Origin: Actinomycetes bacterium
Lineage (GTDB): Bacteria > Actinomycetota > Acidimicrobiia > Spongiisociales > UBA5794
Direction of reading: 5' to 3'
Length of the DNA stretch: 6,269 nt
Assembly (NCBI GenBank): GCA_023336855.1
Contig: JAMBLK010000259.1
Location: 1-6,269, forward strand
Shown here one piece after another: positions 1-5,743 of the stretch; the stretch's first letter is position 1; each line of letters opens with the position of its first letter. The notes below the pieces were generated by a model. The model saw nothing but the letters and a program-made list of their open reading frames with translations. It did no database searches and was not told the origin of the DNA. The translations under genes and the position numbers were made by a program.

Positions 1-2220
1 ATCACGGCGTCCCTCGTTCCGATCGGAGCGACGTTCATCGCTCTTCGGCTCCGAGCCACCGTCGTTAGACGGTGTCGGTGCGCCGGCGAGGTCAAGGCTG
101 ACCTTGCCGCGATCGTCGATCTCACGGACCACGACGTCGACCTTGTCGCCGAGGGCGAGAACGTCCTCAACCTTGTCGATGCGCTTTCCGCCACCGATCT
201 TCGAGATGTGCAGCAGGCCGTCACGTCCCGGCAGGATGTTGACGAAGGCACCGAACTTCGTGATGTTCACGACTTCGCCTTCATACGTCTCACCGACATT
301 CGCCTCCGGCGGGTAGCCGATGGCCAGGATCCGCTCTTTGGCGAGTTCCAATGACGTCGTATCAGGAGCGCCGACGCGGATGGTTCCGTCGTCTTCGATC
401 TCGATCTTCGCACCGGTCTCTTCCTCGAGCTCTCGGATCGTCTTGCCCTTCGGTCCGATGACCTCACCGATCTTGTCCTTCGGGATCATGATCGCTTCGA
501 TCTTCGGGGCCTTCGCGGCGAGCTCTGGGCGAGGCTCGGGGAGCACTTCGGCCATCTTGCCGAGGATGAACATCCTGGCATCCTTCGCCTGGCCCATCGC
601 GTCGATGAGCACCTGAGCGGGGAGGCCCTCGATCTTGGTGTCGAGCTGCAACGCCGTGATCATGTCCTCGGTCCCTGCGACCTTGAAGTCCATGTCACCG
701 AGCGCATCCTCAGCACCGAGGATGTCGGTCAGTGTCACGAACTTGTCATCGTGGTTGATGAGGCCCATCGCAATTCCGGCGACCGGAGCCGCGATCGGAA
801 CGCCGGCGTCCATCAACGAGAGCGACGATCCGCAGACCGAGGCCATCGACGATGATCCGTTCGACATCAGAACCTCGGAAACGAGGCGGAACGCATACGG
901 GAACTCTTCGTCGTCAGGGATGACGGGCAGGAGCGCCTTCTCGGCGAGCGCACCGTGACCGATTTCACGACGCTTCGGACCACGCATGAAGCCGGCTTCG
1001 CCAGTGGCGAACGGCGGCATGTTGTAATGGTGCATGTACCGCTTGGAGTCTTCGATGGAGATCGTGTCGAGCATCTGCTCCATCTTGAGCATGCCGAGCG
1101 TGGTGACGTTCAGCACCTGCGTCTCGCCACGACGGAACAATCCCGACCCGTGGGCCTCAGGGATCATCCCGACCTTGACGTCGATCTCACGCACATCGGT
1201 GAGACCGCGACCGTCGAGACGGACGCCCTCTGCGACGACGCGTGAACGCATGACGTTCTTCTGGACCTTGCGGAACGCTGCCTTGGCGGCCTTTTCGCCG
1301 GCCGCATCATCCTCTTCGAGCCCCAGTTCGGCGAGGACAGCTTCCTTCGTCGAAGCCTCCGCCGCAAGACGCTCGGACTTGTCGGCGATCGTGCCGAGTG
1401 CTTCGAGCTTCGGCTTGGCGATCGCCTCGACGCGCTCGTACATCTCGGCCGAGTAGGCCTCGTTGACGGGCCACTCGACGGCTTCGGCAGGACCGACCGC
1501 CTCGAGCAACTCGAGCTGCATGTCGATCAACGTGGCGATGTAGCCCTTCGCCTCTTCGAGGCCGCGGGCAACGGTCTCTTCATCGCTCGCCTGCTGGCCG
1601 TCCTTGAACAGTCGATACCCGTTCTCGGTGGCTCCAGCTTCGACCATTGCGATGTCGACCTCACCGGACTCATTGCGCTTCCCTGCGACGACAAGATCGA
1701 AGACGGCGTCCTCGAGCTGTTCATACGTCGGGAAGGCAATCCATGCCCCGTCGATGAGCGCGAGCCGGACGGCGCCGATCGGTCCATCGAACGGAAGCGA
1801 ACTCAACGTCAATGCGCCCGACGCGCCGTTGAGCGCAGGAAGGTCGTAAGCGTTGATGAGGTCGGCCGACAAGATGGTCGCGACGACGTGTGTGTCGTTG
1901 CGATAGCCGTCGGGGAAGTTGGGACGGAGTGGACGGTCGATGAGCCGGCACGTCAGGATGGCCTTCTCCGTTGCACGTCCTTCACGACGGAAGAACGAGC
2001 CCGGGATCTTGCCGACGGCGTACATACGCTCTTCGACGTCCACGGTCAGGGGGAAAAAGTCGGCGCCTTCGCGCAATCGCGTCGATGCGGTTGCGGTGAC
2101 GAGGACTTCAGTGTCTCCAACGCGCACCGTAACGGCGCCGTCGGCGAGTTGGGCCAATTCACCGGCGCGGAATTCGACTTCCACGTTACCGATGAGCCCA
2201 CGGATGGCAGTCTCAGCCAA
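1..2220 (-). CDS. pnp: Polyribonucleotide nucleotidyltransferase (PNPase), C-terminal end cut by the window
   Basis: This enzyme degrades RNA 3'-to-5' by phosphorolysis, releasing nucleoside diphosphates, and acts as a cytoplasmic trimer. The frame is open for 740 codons and runs off at base 1, so nearly the whole protein is present. In order I see: a first RNase PH core with FFRREGR at residues 76-82 and RPLRP at 96-100; a helical linker (about 150-320); a second, catalytic RNase PH core from about 334, with GSGLFRRGETQ at 358-368 and LGDMDFK at 507-513; a KH domain with its GxxG loop GPKG at 589-592; and an S1 domain at about 643-710. D505, D511 and K513 align with E. coli D486, D492 and K494. 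A charged Ser/Arg/Asp/Glu-rich tail follows, as is common in actinobacteria. I chose the TTG at 2220 because GAAGGAGAG lies 6 nt upstream and the family N-terminus begins there. An in-frame ATG at 2289 has no ribosome binding site. It follows rpsO with a 153-nt gap. Confidence 0.97.
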   Translation of the reverse strand, partial: MAETAIRGLIGNVEVEFRAGELAQLADGAVTVRVGDTEVLVTATASTRLREGADFFPLTVDVEERMYAVGKIPGSFFRREGRATEKAILTCRLIDRPLRPNFPDGYRNDTHVVATILSADLINAYDLPALNGASGALTLSSLPFDGPIGAVRLALIDGAWIAFPTYEQLEDAVFDLVVAGKRNESGEVDIAMVEAGATENGYRLFKDGQQASDEETVARGLEEAKGYIATLIDMQLELLEAVGPAEAVEWPVNEAYSAEMYERVEAIAKPKLEALGTIADKSERLAAEASTKEAVLAELGLEEDDAAGEKAAKAAFRKVQKNVMRSRVVAEGVRLDGRGLTDVREIDVKVGMIPEAHGSGLFRRGETQVLNVTTLGMLKMEQMLDTISIEDSKRYMHHYNMPPFATGEAGFMRGPKRREIGHGALAEKALLPVIPDDEEFPYAFRLVSEVLMSNGSSSMASVCGSSLSLMDAGVPIAAPVAGIAMGLINHDDKFVTLTDILGAEDALGDMDFKVAGTEDMITALQLDTKIEGLPAQVLIDAMGQAKDARMFILGKMAEVLPEPRPELAAKAPKIEAIMIPKDKIGEVIGPKGKTIRELEEETGAKIEIEDDGTIRVGAPDTTSLELAKERILAIGYPPEANVGETYEGEVVNITKFGAFVNILPGRDGLLHISKIGGGKRIDKVEDVLALGDKVDVVVREIDDRGKVSLDLAGAPTPSNDGGSEPKSDERRSDRNEGRRD

Positions 2221-2257
2221 TTGGATCTCTCCTTCGTTGATGCGGAGGCCAATTGGC
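2216..2257 (-). promoter_or_regulatory. Possible pnp translation-control hairpin hiding the ribosome binding site and TTG start
   Basis: On the mRNA strand GCCAATTGG (2257-2249) is exactly complementary to CCAATTGGC (2224-2216), giving a 9-bp stem. The downstream arm contains the TTG start codon (2220-2218). Inside the loop, CTCC (2247-2244) can also pair with GGAG (2232-2229), the core of the Shine-Dalgarno sequence. Together these would leave an 11-nt apical loop. Each arm contains the self-complementary CCAATTGG, so the same bases could instead be a DNA operator with two half-sites 32 bp apart centre to centre, about three helical turns. The pairing is seen directly; the regulatory role is inference. 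PNPase of E. coli is known to regulate its own leader, by a different mechanism. Confidence 0.45.
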
Positions 2258-2373
2258 AGTGGGCGGGTCTCGACGGAGCCGAGGCCCATCCACTGACAAC
2301 TGGAACTTCCGCGCTTACATGCGTGGGGACGCCAAATACGCCGAAGGCGGCCCGAAAGCCGTCTCCGTCTGCG
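2221..2373 (-). other. rpsO-pnp intergenic leader
   Basis: This 153-nt spacer shows no gene and no intrinsic terminator. Shortly after the rpsO stop there are only short GC hairpins, for example CGCC-TTC-GGCG at about 2348-2338, none followed by a T run. Its pnp-proximal end holds the CCAATTGG repeats and the pnp ribosome binding site. In other bacteria this spacer carries RNase-processed hairpins; I cannot identify such a site here. Confidence 0.5.
2227..2235 (-). promoter_or_regulatory. Ribosome binding site deciding the pnp start
   Basis: GAAGGAGAG on the mRNA strand ends 6 nt before the TTG at 2220. It is the strongest Shine-Dalgarno match in the window and is the reason for choosing TTG over the in-frame ATG at 2289 or the GTG at 2184. 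Confidence 0.85.
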
Positions 2374-2631
2374 TTATCGGCGCAATCCCAGTTTCGCGAT
2401 GAGCGACCGGTAGCGCTCAACATCTTGGTCGTTGAGGTACCGGAGGAGTCGCCTGCGCTTACCAACCATCATCAACAGCCCTCTACGGCTGTGGTGGTCC
2501 TTTTTGTTGACCTTGAGATGCTCGGTTAGATGATTGATGCGTTCGGTGAGCAGCGCCACCTGGACCTCCGGCGAACCGGTGTCCGTAGCGTGCGTTCCAA
2601 ATTCATCAACGACTGTTTTTGTGTCGTTCAC
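2374..2631 (-). CDS. rpsO: 30S ribosomal protein S15
   Basis: S15 is a primary 16S rRNA-binding protein of the 30S platform and helps form bridges to the 50S subunit. The 85-residue product has the family hallmarks: DTGSPEVQVALLTERINHLT, then HLKVNKKDHHSRRGLL, the basic GKRRRLLRYL segment, and the ending DVERYRSLIAKLGLRR before TAA. The usual family length is about 89 residues. I set the start at the GTG at 2631, giving an N-terminus of VNDTKTVVDEFG, because that matches the family and because GAAGGAAAG lies just upstream. An ATG at 2697 would add 22 residues foreign to S15, and it falls between promoter elements. The gene lies 153 nt upstream of pnp, the classic rpsO-pnp pair, and I see no hairpin followed by a T run in the gap, so read-through into pnp is likely. 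S15 commonly represses its own leader; that is not demonstrated here. Confidence 0.97.
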   Translation of the reverse strand: MNDTKTVVDEFGTHATDTGSPEVQVALLTERINHLTEHLKVNKKDHHSRRGLLMMVGKRRRLLRYLNDQDVERYRSLIAKLGLRR

Positions 2632-2660
2632 GAGGATTCTTTCCTTCGCGACAGAGTACG

Positions 2661-2674
2661 CGGGCGATTGCCCG
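2661..2674 (-). repeat. Small hairpin in the rpsO leader
   Basis: CGGGC and GCCCG pair over five base pairs around a four-base loop (AATC on the mRNA strand), about 30 nt before the rpsO start. It could belong to an S15-responsive leader structure, but it is short and does not match a leader type I can name. Confidence 0.3.
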
Positions 2675-2681
2675 AAACGGG

Positions 2682-2690
2682 ATGATAGCA
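2682..2690 (-). promoter_or_regulatory. Candidate extended -10 promoter for rpsO-pnp
   Basis: The mRNA strand reads TGC-TATCAT, matching the extended -10 pattern TGnTAtaaT at five of six hexamer bases. A TTGTTA at 2707-2702 resembles a -35, but its 14-nt spacing is too short, so the extended -10 would have to carry recognition. Transcription would begin near 2675, giving a leader of roughly 45 nt before the rpsO GTG. The leader includes a small hairpin (CGGGC-AATC-GCCCG). The call rests on sequence resemblance only. Confidence 0.45.
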
Positions 2691-2702
2691 AGGCCATGGC
2701 CT
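2691..2702. repeat. Perfect 12-bp palindrome upstream of the rpsO -10 element
   Basis: AGGCCATGGCCT is its own reverse complement. It ends one base before the TGC of the candidate extended -10 of rpsO, a position where a repressor or activator could act. It could also be chance in GC-rich DNA. Confidence 0.4.
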
Positions 2703-2718
2703 AACAAGCGAGCCCTTC

Positions 2719-2751
2719 GAAATTGTTTGAACGGAGTGTCTCGGCAATTTC
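2719..2751. repeat. Inverted repeat between the hydrolase and rpsO
   Basis: GAAATTG (2719-2725) and CAATTTC (2745-2751) are exact inverted copies of 7 bp with a 19-base loop, unusually A+T-rich for this window. They lie 18 nt beyond the hydrolase stop. With no GC-rich stem and no T run, this is not a convincing terminator; it may be an operator or chance. Confidence 0.3.
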
Positions 2752-2768
2752 AGAACGCGGTCACATCG

Positions 2769-3842
2769 CTAGCGAACCAGGGGCCCCGCACCGGAGCTCC
2801 CGCTCCCCCAGACGGCCCGGATGCTTGGAGGCTCCGGCCAGTCACATGAACCGCTAGCTCTGGCCTCCGACGCGATACAGTCGGCCACCGTGTCACTGTG
2901 CAGCACCGAGTTGTGGGCCTCTCCCATGCGTTGCCACATGCCGAGCACATCGGGGAAGCGTTCAAACAGGCTTCCATCACCATCATCCAGGTCGTAGACC
3001 CGAACATCGTCCGGGCGACCCCAGAAGTTCGTAAACCCGGCATCGGGGTTTCGAACGATCACGACTTCCACACCAGACCGCTCGCCAAGCCCATCCCTGA
3101 TGTCCACGCATCCGTTCCAACCACACCGCACCGGATTGAAGAGACCGTCGTCCGCTGTATTTCCGTGCAACCATCCGATGCTCTGCAGCAACCCCAGTGG
3201 TCCGGATGCGATCGGCGGATCGAGAATCGCAGCACCAACCACCGCGTCGACTCCGATCTCTGGATGGGCGTCCCATCGACCGACTACCTCCGTGATGACC
3301 GCTCCGCCCTTGCTGTGTCCAACGAGGTAGATCGGCCTCCCATCCGATCCGAGAGCAGCGAGGTACGCGCCGAGAGCATCGGCAGCATCGCCCGTGGGCG
3401 CCCAGCGGGATGCTTCCACCGGATCGCTCGACGCCCATGCCCATCGGTAGTCGAAGACCCGGACATCGCTCGGATCGACGCCGATCCGGCCGGCAAGATC
3501 GTCGAATCCATCGGGGTCTCCCCCATGACCCGGGACGTAGACGAAGAGGGGGCCTGCATCGTCACGCGCTCCACCACCGCGGCGGCGTATGAGGACCGAA
3601 CCGATCATGACGGCTCCCCCGAGTCCGGCACCACCGAAGGGAACGAACGGAGACCGTTCAGGTAGCCGGGACGGCCCGGAGTCGGGAGAAGGCGCAAGTC
3701 CGAGGCCGTCGCCGGGCGACGCCGACTCGAGGATCGCCTCGACGGTCGTGGAGGCGGGCGGCTCGGAGAAGACCGTGGGGGAGGAGACGGTGGAGAGGAC
3801 CGATGCAGCGGCGAAGCCCGCGGCGAAGAGGAGACCCGGCAC
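2769..3842 (-). CDS. Alpha/beta hydrolase (lipase/esterase-like), probably exported or membrane-attached
   Basis: The 357-residue product is an alpha/beta-fold hydrolase of unknown substrate. The core starts near residue 97 with PLFVYVPGHGG (a strand and possible oxyanion loop). The nucleophile elbow is LVGHSKGG, with Ser177 the likely catalytic serine. Asp267 (in VRNPDAGF) or Asp208 (in AILDPP) could be the acid, and His310 in EAHNSVLHSD is the likely base. The N-terminus (4-19) is hydrophobic and signal-peptide-like but lacks the usual positive charges. A second hydrophobic stretch (66-85) is followed by RRR, with a Pro/Ser-rich linker between the two. Cys240/Cys245 and Cys322/Cys333 are two close pairs that could form disulfides outside the cell. 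The GTG at 3842 is the first start codon after an in-frame upstream stop; its ribosome binding site is weak. It begins 63 nt after ribF. Fold and catalytic serine are well supported; location and function are not. Confidence 0.85.
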   Translation of the reverse strand: MPGLLFAAGFAAASVLSTVSSPTVFSEPPASTTVEAILESASPGDGLGLAPSPDSGPSRLPERSPFVPFGGAGLGGAVMIGSVLIRRRGGGARDDAGPLFVYVPGHGGDPDGFDDLAGRIGVDPSDVRVFDYRWAWASSDPVEASRWAPTGDAADALGAYLAALGSDGRPIYLVGHSKGGAVITEVVGRWDAHPEIGVDAVVGAAILDPPIASGPLGLLQSIGWLHGNTADDGLFNPVRCGWNGCVDIRDGLGERSGVEVVIVRNPDAGFTNFWGRPDDVRVYDLDDGDGSLFERFPDVLGMWQRMGEAHNSVLHSDTVADCIASEARASGSCDWPEPPSIRAVWGSGSSGAGPLVR

Positions 3843-3845
3843 GAT

Positions 3846-3858
3846 GGGATCCGATCCC
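3846..3858. repeat. Inverted repeat just before the hydrolase start
   Basis: GGGATC-C-GATCCC has 6-bp arms around one central base and ends 3 nt before the GTG at 3842. In RNA it would be a 5-bp stem with a triloop sitting where a ribosome binding site should be. It may be an operator or a translation brake for the hydrolase, or chance. Confidence 0.35.
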
Positions 3859-3888
3859 GGGGAGTGCGGGCGACGTCACCACGATGCA

Positions 3889-3902
3889 CGGGCGGTGGCC
3901 CG
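3889..3902 (-). repeat. Small hairpin right after the ribF stop
   Basis: CGGGC-CACC-GCCCG forms a 5-bp stem with a 4-base loop starting 3 nt past the ribF TGA. No T run follows, so it is at best a weak terminator or a 3'-end stabiliser between ribF and the hydrolase. Confidence 0.3.
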
Positions 3903-3905
3903 GAG

Positions 3906-4838
3906 TCAAGAGGTGTGTTCGGCCAACATCTCGATGGCGGACATGATGTCCGCGTGGATCTGGAGGAGCAGATCGTCGGCCGAATCGAACCGGCGTTCAT
4001 CGCGAATCCGTCCGATGAACTCGACGCTGAGGTGCTTGCCGTAGAGGTCTCGATCGAATTCGAGGATGTGGATCTCCAGGACTTCGTCCTCCCCACCGAA
4101 CGTGGGCCGGGTACCGAGGTTCGCGACGGCCGGATGGGATACGCCGTCGATGACGGCGGTCACGGCGTAAACACCGCGACGGGGAATCGTCAGCATTGCG
4201 GGGAACGACACGTTCGCTGTCGGGATACCGATCTCCCGTCCGCGTCCGTCGCCGGGAACAACGATTCCTTCGAGGTCGTACGGCCGGCCGAGCATCGCCG
4301 CTGCCCGAACGACGTCCCCGTCATGGAGAGCCTCTCTGATGGCGGTCGACCGAATCTCCCTACCATCGTCACAGGCGATGTCGACCACCTCGACCTGGAA
4401 TCCGTGGCGTTGGCCCAATTTCGAAAGCGTTTCGGTGGTGCCGACGGCACCTCGTCCGAATCGGAATCCAACGCCGACGACCACGAAGTGTGCGTTCAAA
4501 CCTTCAACGAGGAATTGGAGGACGAAATCCTCCGCTGCCATGGCTCGCATCCCTTCGTCGAATCCCAGCACGGCAACACGCTCGATGCCGGCATCCTCGA
4601 AGAGGTCGAAGCGACGCTTGAGCGTGCTCAATCGTGGGGGTGCACCGTCGGGCGACAACAGGCTCGCGGGATGGGTGCCGAAGGTCATAGCGACTCTGAC
4701 AAGATCCGGGTCAACGTCGCCCATCGACTCGAGGACGCGGCGGTGCCCGAGATGCATCCCGTCGAACACGCCGATTGCAACGGCCGTCCCGTTCTCCGGT
4801 GCGTCCCACCCGGCCGGGTTGCCCTGGTAGATGATCAT
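3906..4838 (-). CDS. ribF: Bifunctional riboflavin kinase / FMN adenylyltransferase (FAD synthetase)
   Basis: This cytoplasmic enzyme phosphorylates riboflavin to FMN and then adenylates FMN to FAD. The 310-residue length is normal for the family. The N-terminal adenylyltransferase module shows GVFDGMHLGH at 23-32 (the HxGH-type nucleotide site) and EIRSTAIREAL at 161-171. The C-terminal kinase module shows GRGREIGIPTANV at 198-210 with the PTAN motif, NLGTRPTF at 240-247, LEIHILEF at 254-261 with the likely catalytic Glu255, and DLYGKHLSVEF at 264-274. Two motifs of the first module are off consensus: TFGTHP at 52-57 replaces the usual TFDPHP, and GVGFRFG at 122-128 replaces the usual G-x-(D/N)-FxFG. 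The ATG at 4838 overlaps the truB TGA as ATGA, so translational coupling is likely. The kinase half looks intact; full activity of the adenylyltransferase half is less certain. Confidence 0.96.
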   Translation of the reverse strand: MIIYQGNPAGWDAPENGTAVAIGVFDGMHLGHRRVLESMGDVDPDLVRVAMTFGTHPASLLSPDGAPPRLSTLKRRFDLFEDAGIERVAVLGFDEGMRAMAAEDFVLQFLVEGLNAHFVVVGVGFRFGRGAVGTTETLSKLGQRHGFQVEVVDIACDDGREIRSTAIREALHDGDVVRAAAMLGRPYDLEGIVVPGDGRGREIGIPTANVSFPAMLTIPRRGVYAVTAVIDGVSHPAVANLGTRPTFGGEDEVLEIHILEFDRDLYGKHLSVEFIGRIRDERRFDSADDLLLQIHADIMSAIEMLAEHTS

Positions 4839-5743
4839 GCGGTGATGACCTCCGGCTTCGCCGACGGTCCGTCGATCCGGTAGACGCCGAGCAATGCTCC
4901 ATCGGCAAGGATGCGGACGAGTCCCTGATCCGAAACATCGCCATCGCCGATCAGCGTGGCGGCGGGGATCGCGACACCGTTGCGTATCCCCGGCACGTAG
5001 GACGCCTCGATCTCGATACCGGGGATGTCTGCAAGAGCCGCCGCAGGGTCGATGACGAGAGATGCGATCGTTTCGTCGGCCTGGGCGGCTTCGATCTGGT
5101 TGATGCTCGCAGCGTCGGCGACGTCGACCGTTCCGTTTCTGACTCTTCGGAGCTTCGTGAGGTGGGCCCGCCCGCCGAGTGCTCTCGCAAGGTCGTCGGC
5201 GAGCGTCCGTATGTACGTGCCGGTGCTGCAGACGACGTCGAACGACACTTCCGGATAGTCGGACGGTGCAAGATCGGTGAAGACAAGCGAGTAGATGGTG
5301 ACCGGTCGGGCCTCGCGGTCGACGACTTGACCGGCTCGTGCCAGTTCGTAGAGACGTTTCCCCTCGACCTTCCTCGCCGACACCATCGGAGGAATCTGCA
5401 AGATCGAGCCGCGGAATCGTTCCGCCACCGCTTCCAAATCCGCTACATCTACCGGGAGCGGTGAGCGATCGATGATGGCGCCATCTGCATCGAGCGAATC
5501 GGTCGCAACACCGAACAGGGCGGTCGCCTGGTACTCCTTCTCGAAACCTTGAACGAACCGCAGCAAACGGGTGCTGCGACCGAGGCCGAGGACGAGGAGT
5601 CCGGTGGCCATCGGATCGAGCGTTCCGGCGTGACCGACTTTGCCTCCCACGAGGCCGCGCACCTTCGCCACAACATCATGGCTGGTCCAGCCCTGTTCCT
5701 TGTCGATGAGGAGGAACCCATCCCCGATACCGGACCTTCTCAC
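4835..5743 (-). CDS. truB: tRNA pseudouridine-55 synthase
   Basis: TruB converts uridine 55 in the T-loop of elongator tRNAs to pseudouridine. The 302-residue product opens with GFLLIDKEQGWTSHDVV, and GHAGTLDPMATGLL at 38-50 carries the catalytic Asp43. Other family blocks are KEYQATALFGVATDS at 70-84, QIPPMVSARKVEGKRLYELAR at about 117-137, and STGTYIRTLADDLARALGG at 174-192. The last 60 or so residues form the smaller C-terminal domain. The start is the GTG at 5743, which overlaps the upstream phosphoesterase stop as GTGA. No clear Shine-Dalgarno sequence is visible, which fits re-initiation by ribosomes finishing the upstream gene. The stop overlaps the ribF start. Length and motifs look ordinary. 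Confidence 0.97.
   Translation of the reverse strand: MRRSGIGDGFLLIDKEQGWTSHDVVAKVRGLVGGKVGHAGTLDPMATGLLVLGLGRSTRLLRFVQGFEKEYQATALFGVATDSLDADGAIIDRSPLPVDVADLEAVAERFRGSILQIPPMVSARKVEGKRLYELARAGQVVDREARPVTIYSLVFTDLAPSDYPEVSFDVVCSTGTYIRTLADDLARALGGRAHLTKLRRVRNGTVDVADAASINQIEAAQADETIASLVIDPAAALADIPGIEIEASYVPGIRNGVAIPAATLIGDGDVSDQGLVRILADGALLGVYRIDGPSAKPEVITA

Noticed and set aside
2338..2373. A terminator between rpsO and pnp
   Set aside because: Only 4-bp GC hairpins with no T run are visible, so termination is not supported.
1888..2529. A 213-codon plus-strand frame opposite the 5' part of pnp and the end of rpsO
   Set aside because: It covers parts of two firmly identified minus-strand genes and its product has no family features.
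2632..2697. An N-terminal extension of S15 from the ATG at 2697
   Set aside because: The extra 22 residues do not fit the S15 family, the ATG lies inside the palindrome upstream of the candidate -10, and a good ribosome binding site precedes the GTG at 2631.
2898..3665. A 255-codon plus-strand frame opposite the alpha/beta hydrolase
   Set aside because: The minus-strand frame has a nucleophile elbow and fold features; the plus-strand product resembles nothing and is low in hydrophobic core patterns.
3864..4883. A 339-codon open frame on the plus strand opposite ribF
   Set aside because: It mirrors a clearly conserved gene; long antisense frames are expected in G+C-rich coding DNA, and the translation shows no recognisable domain.
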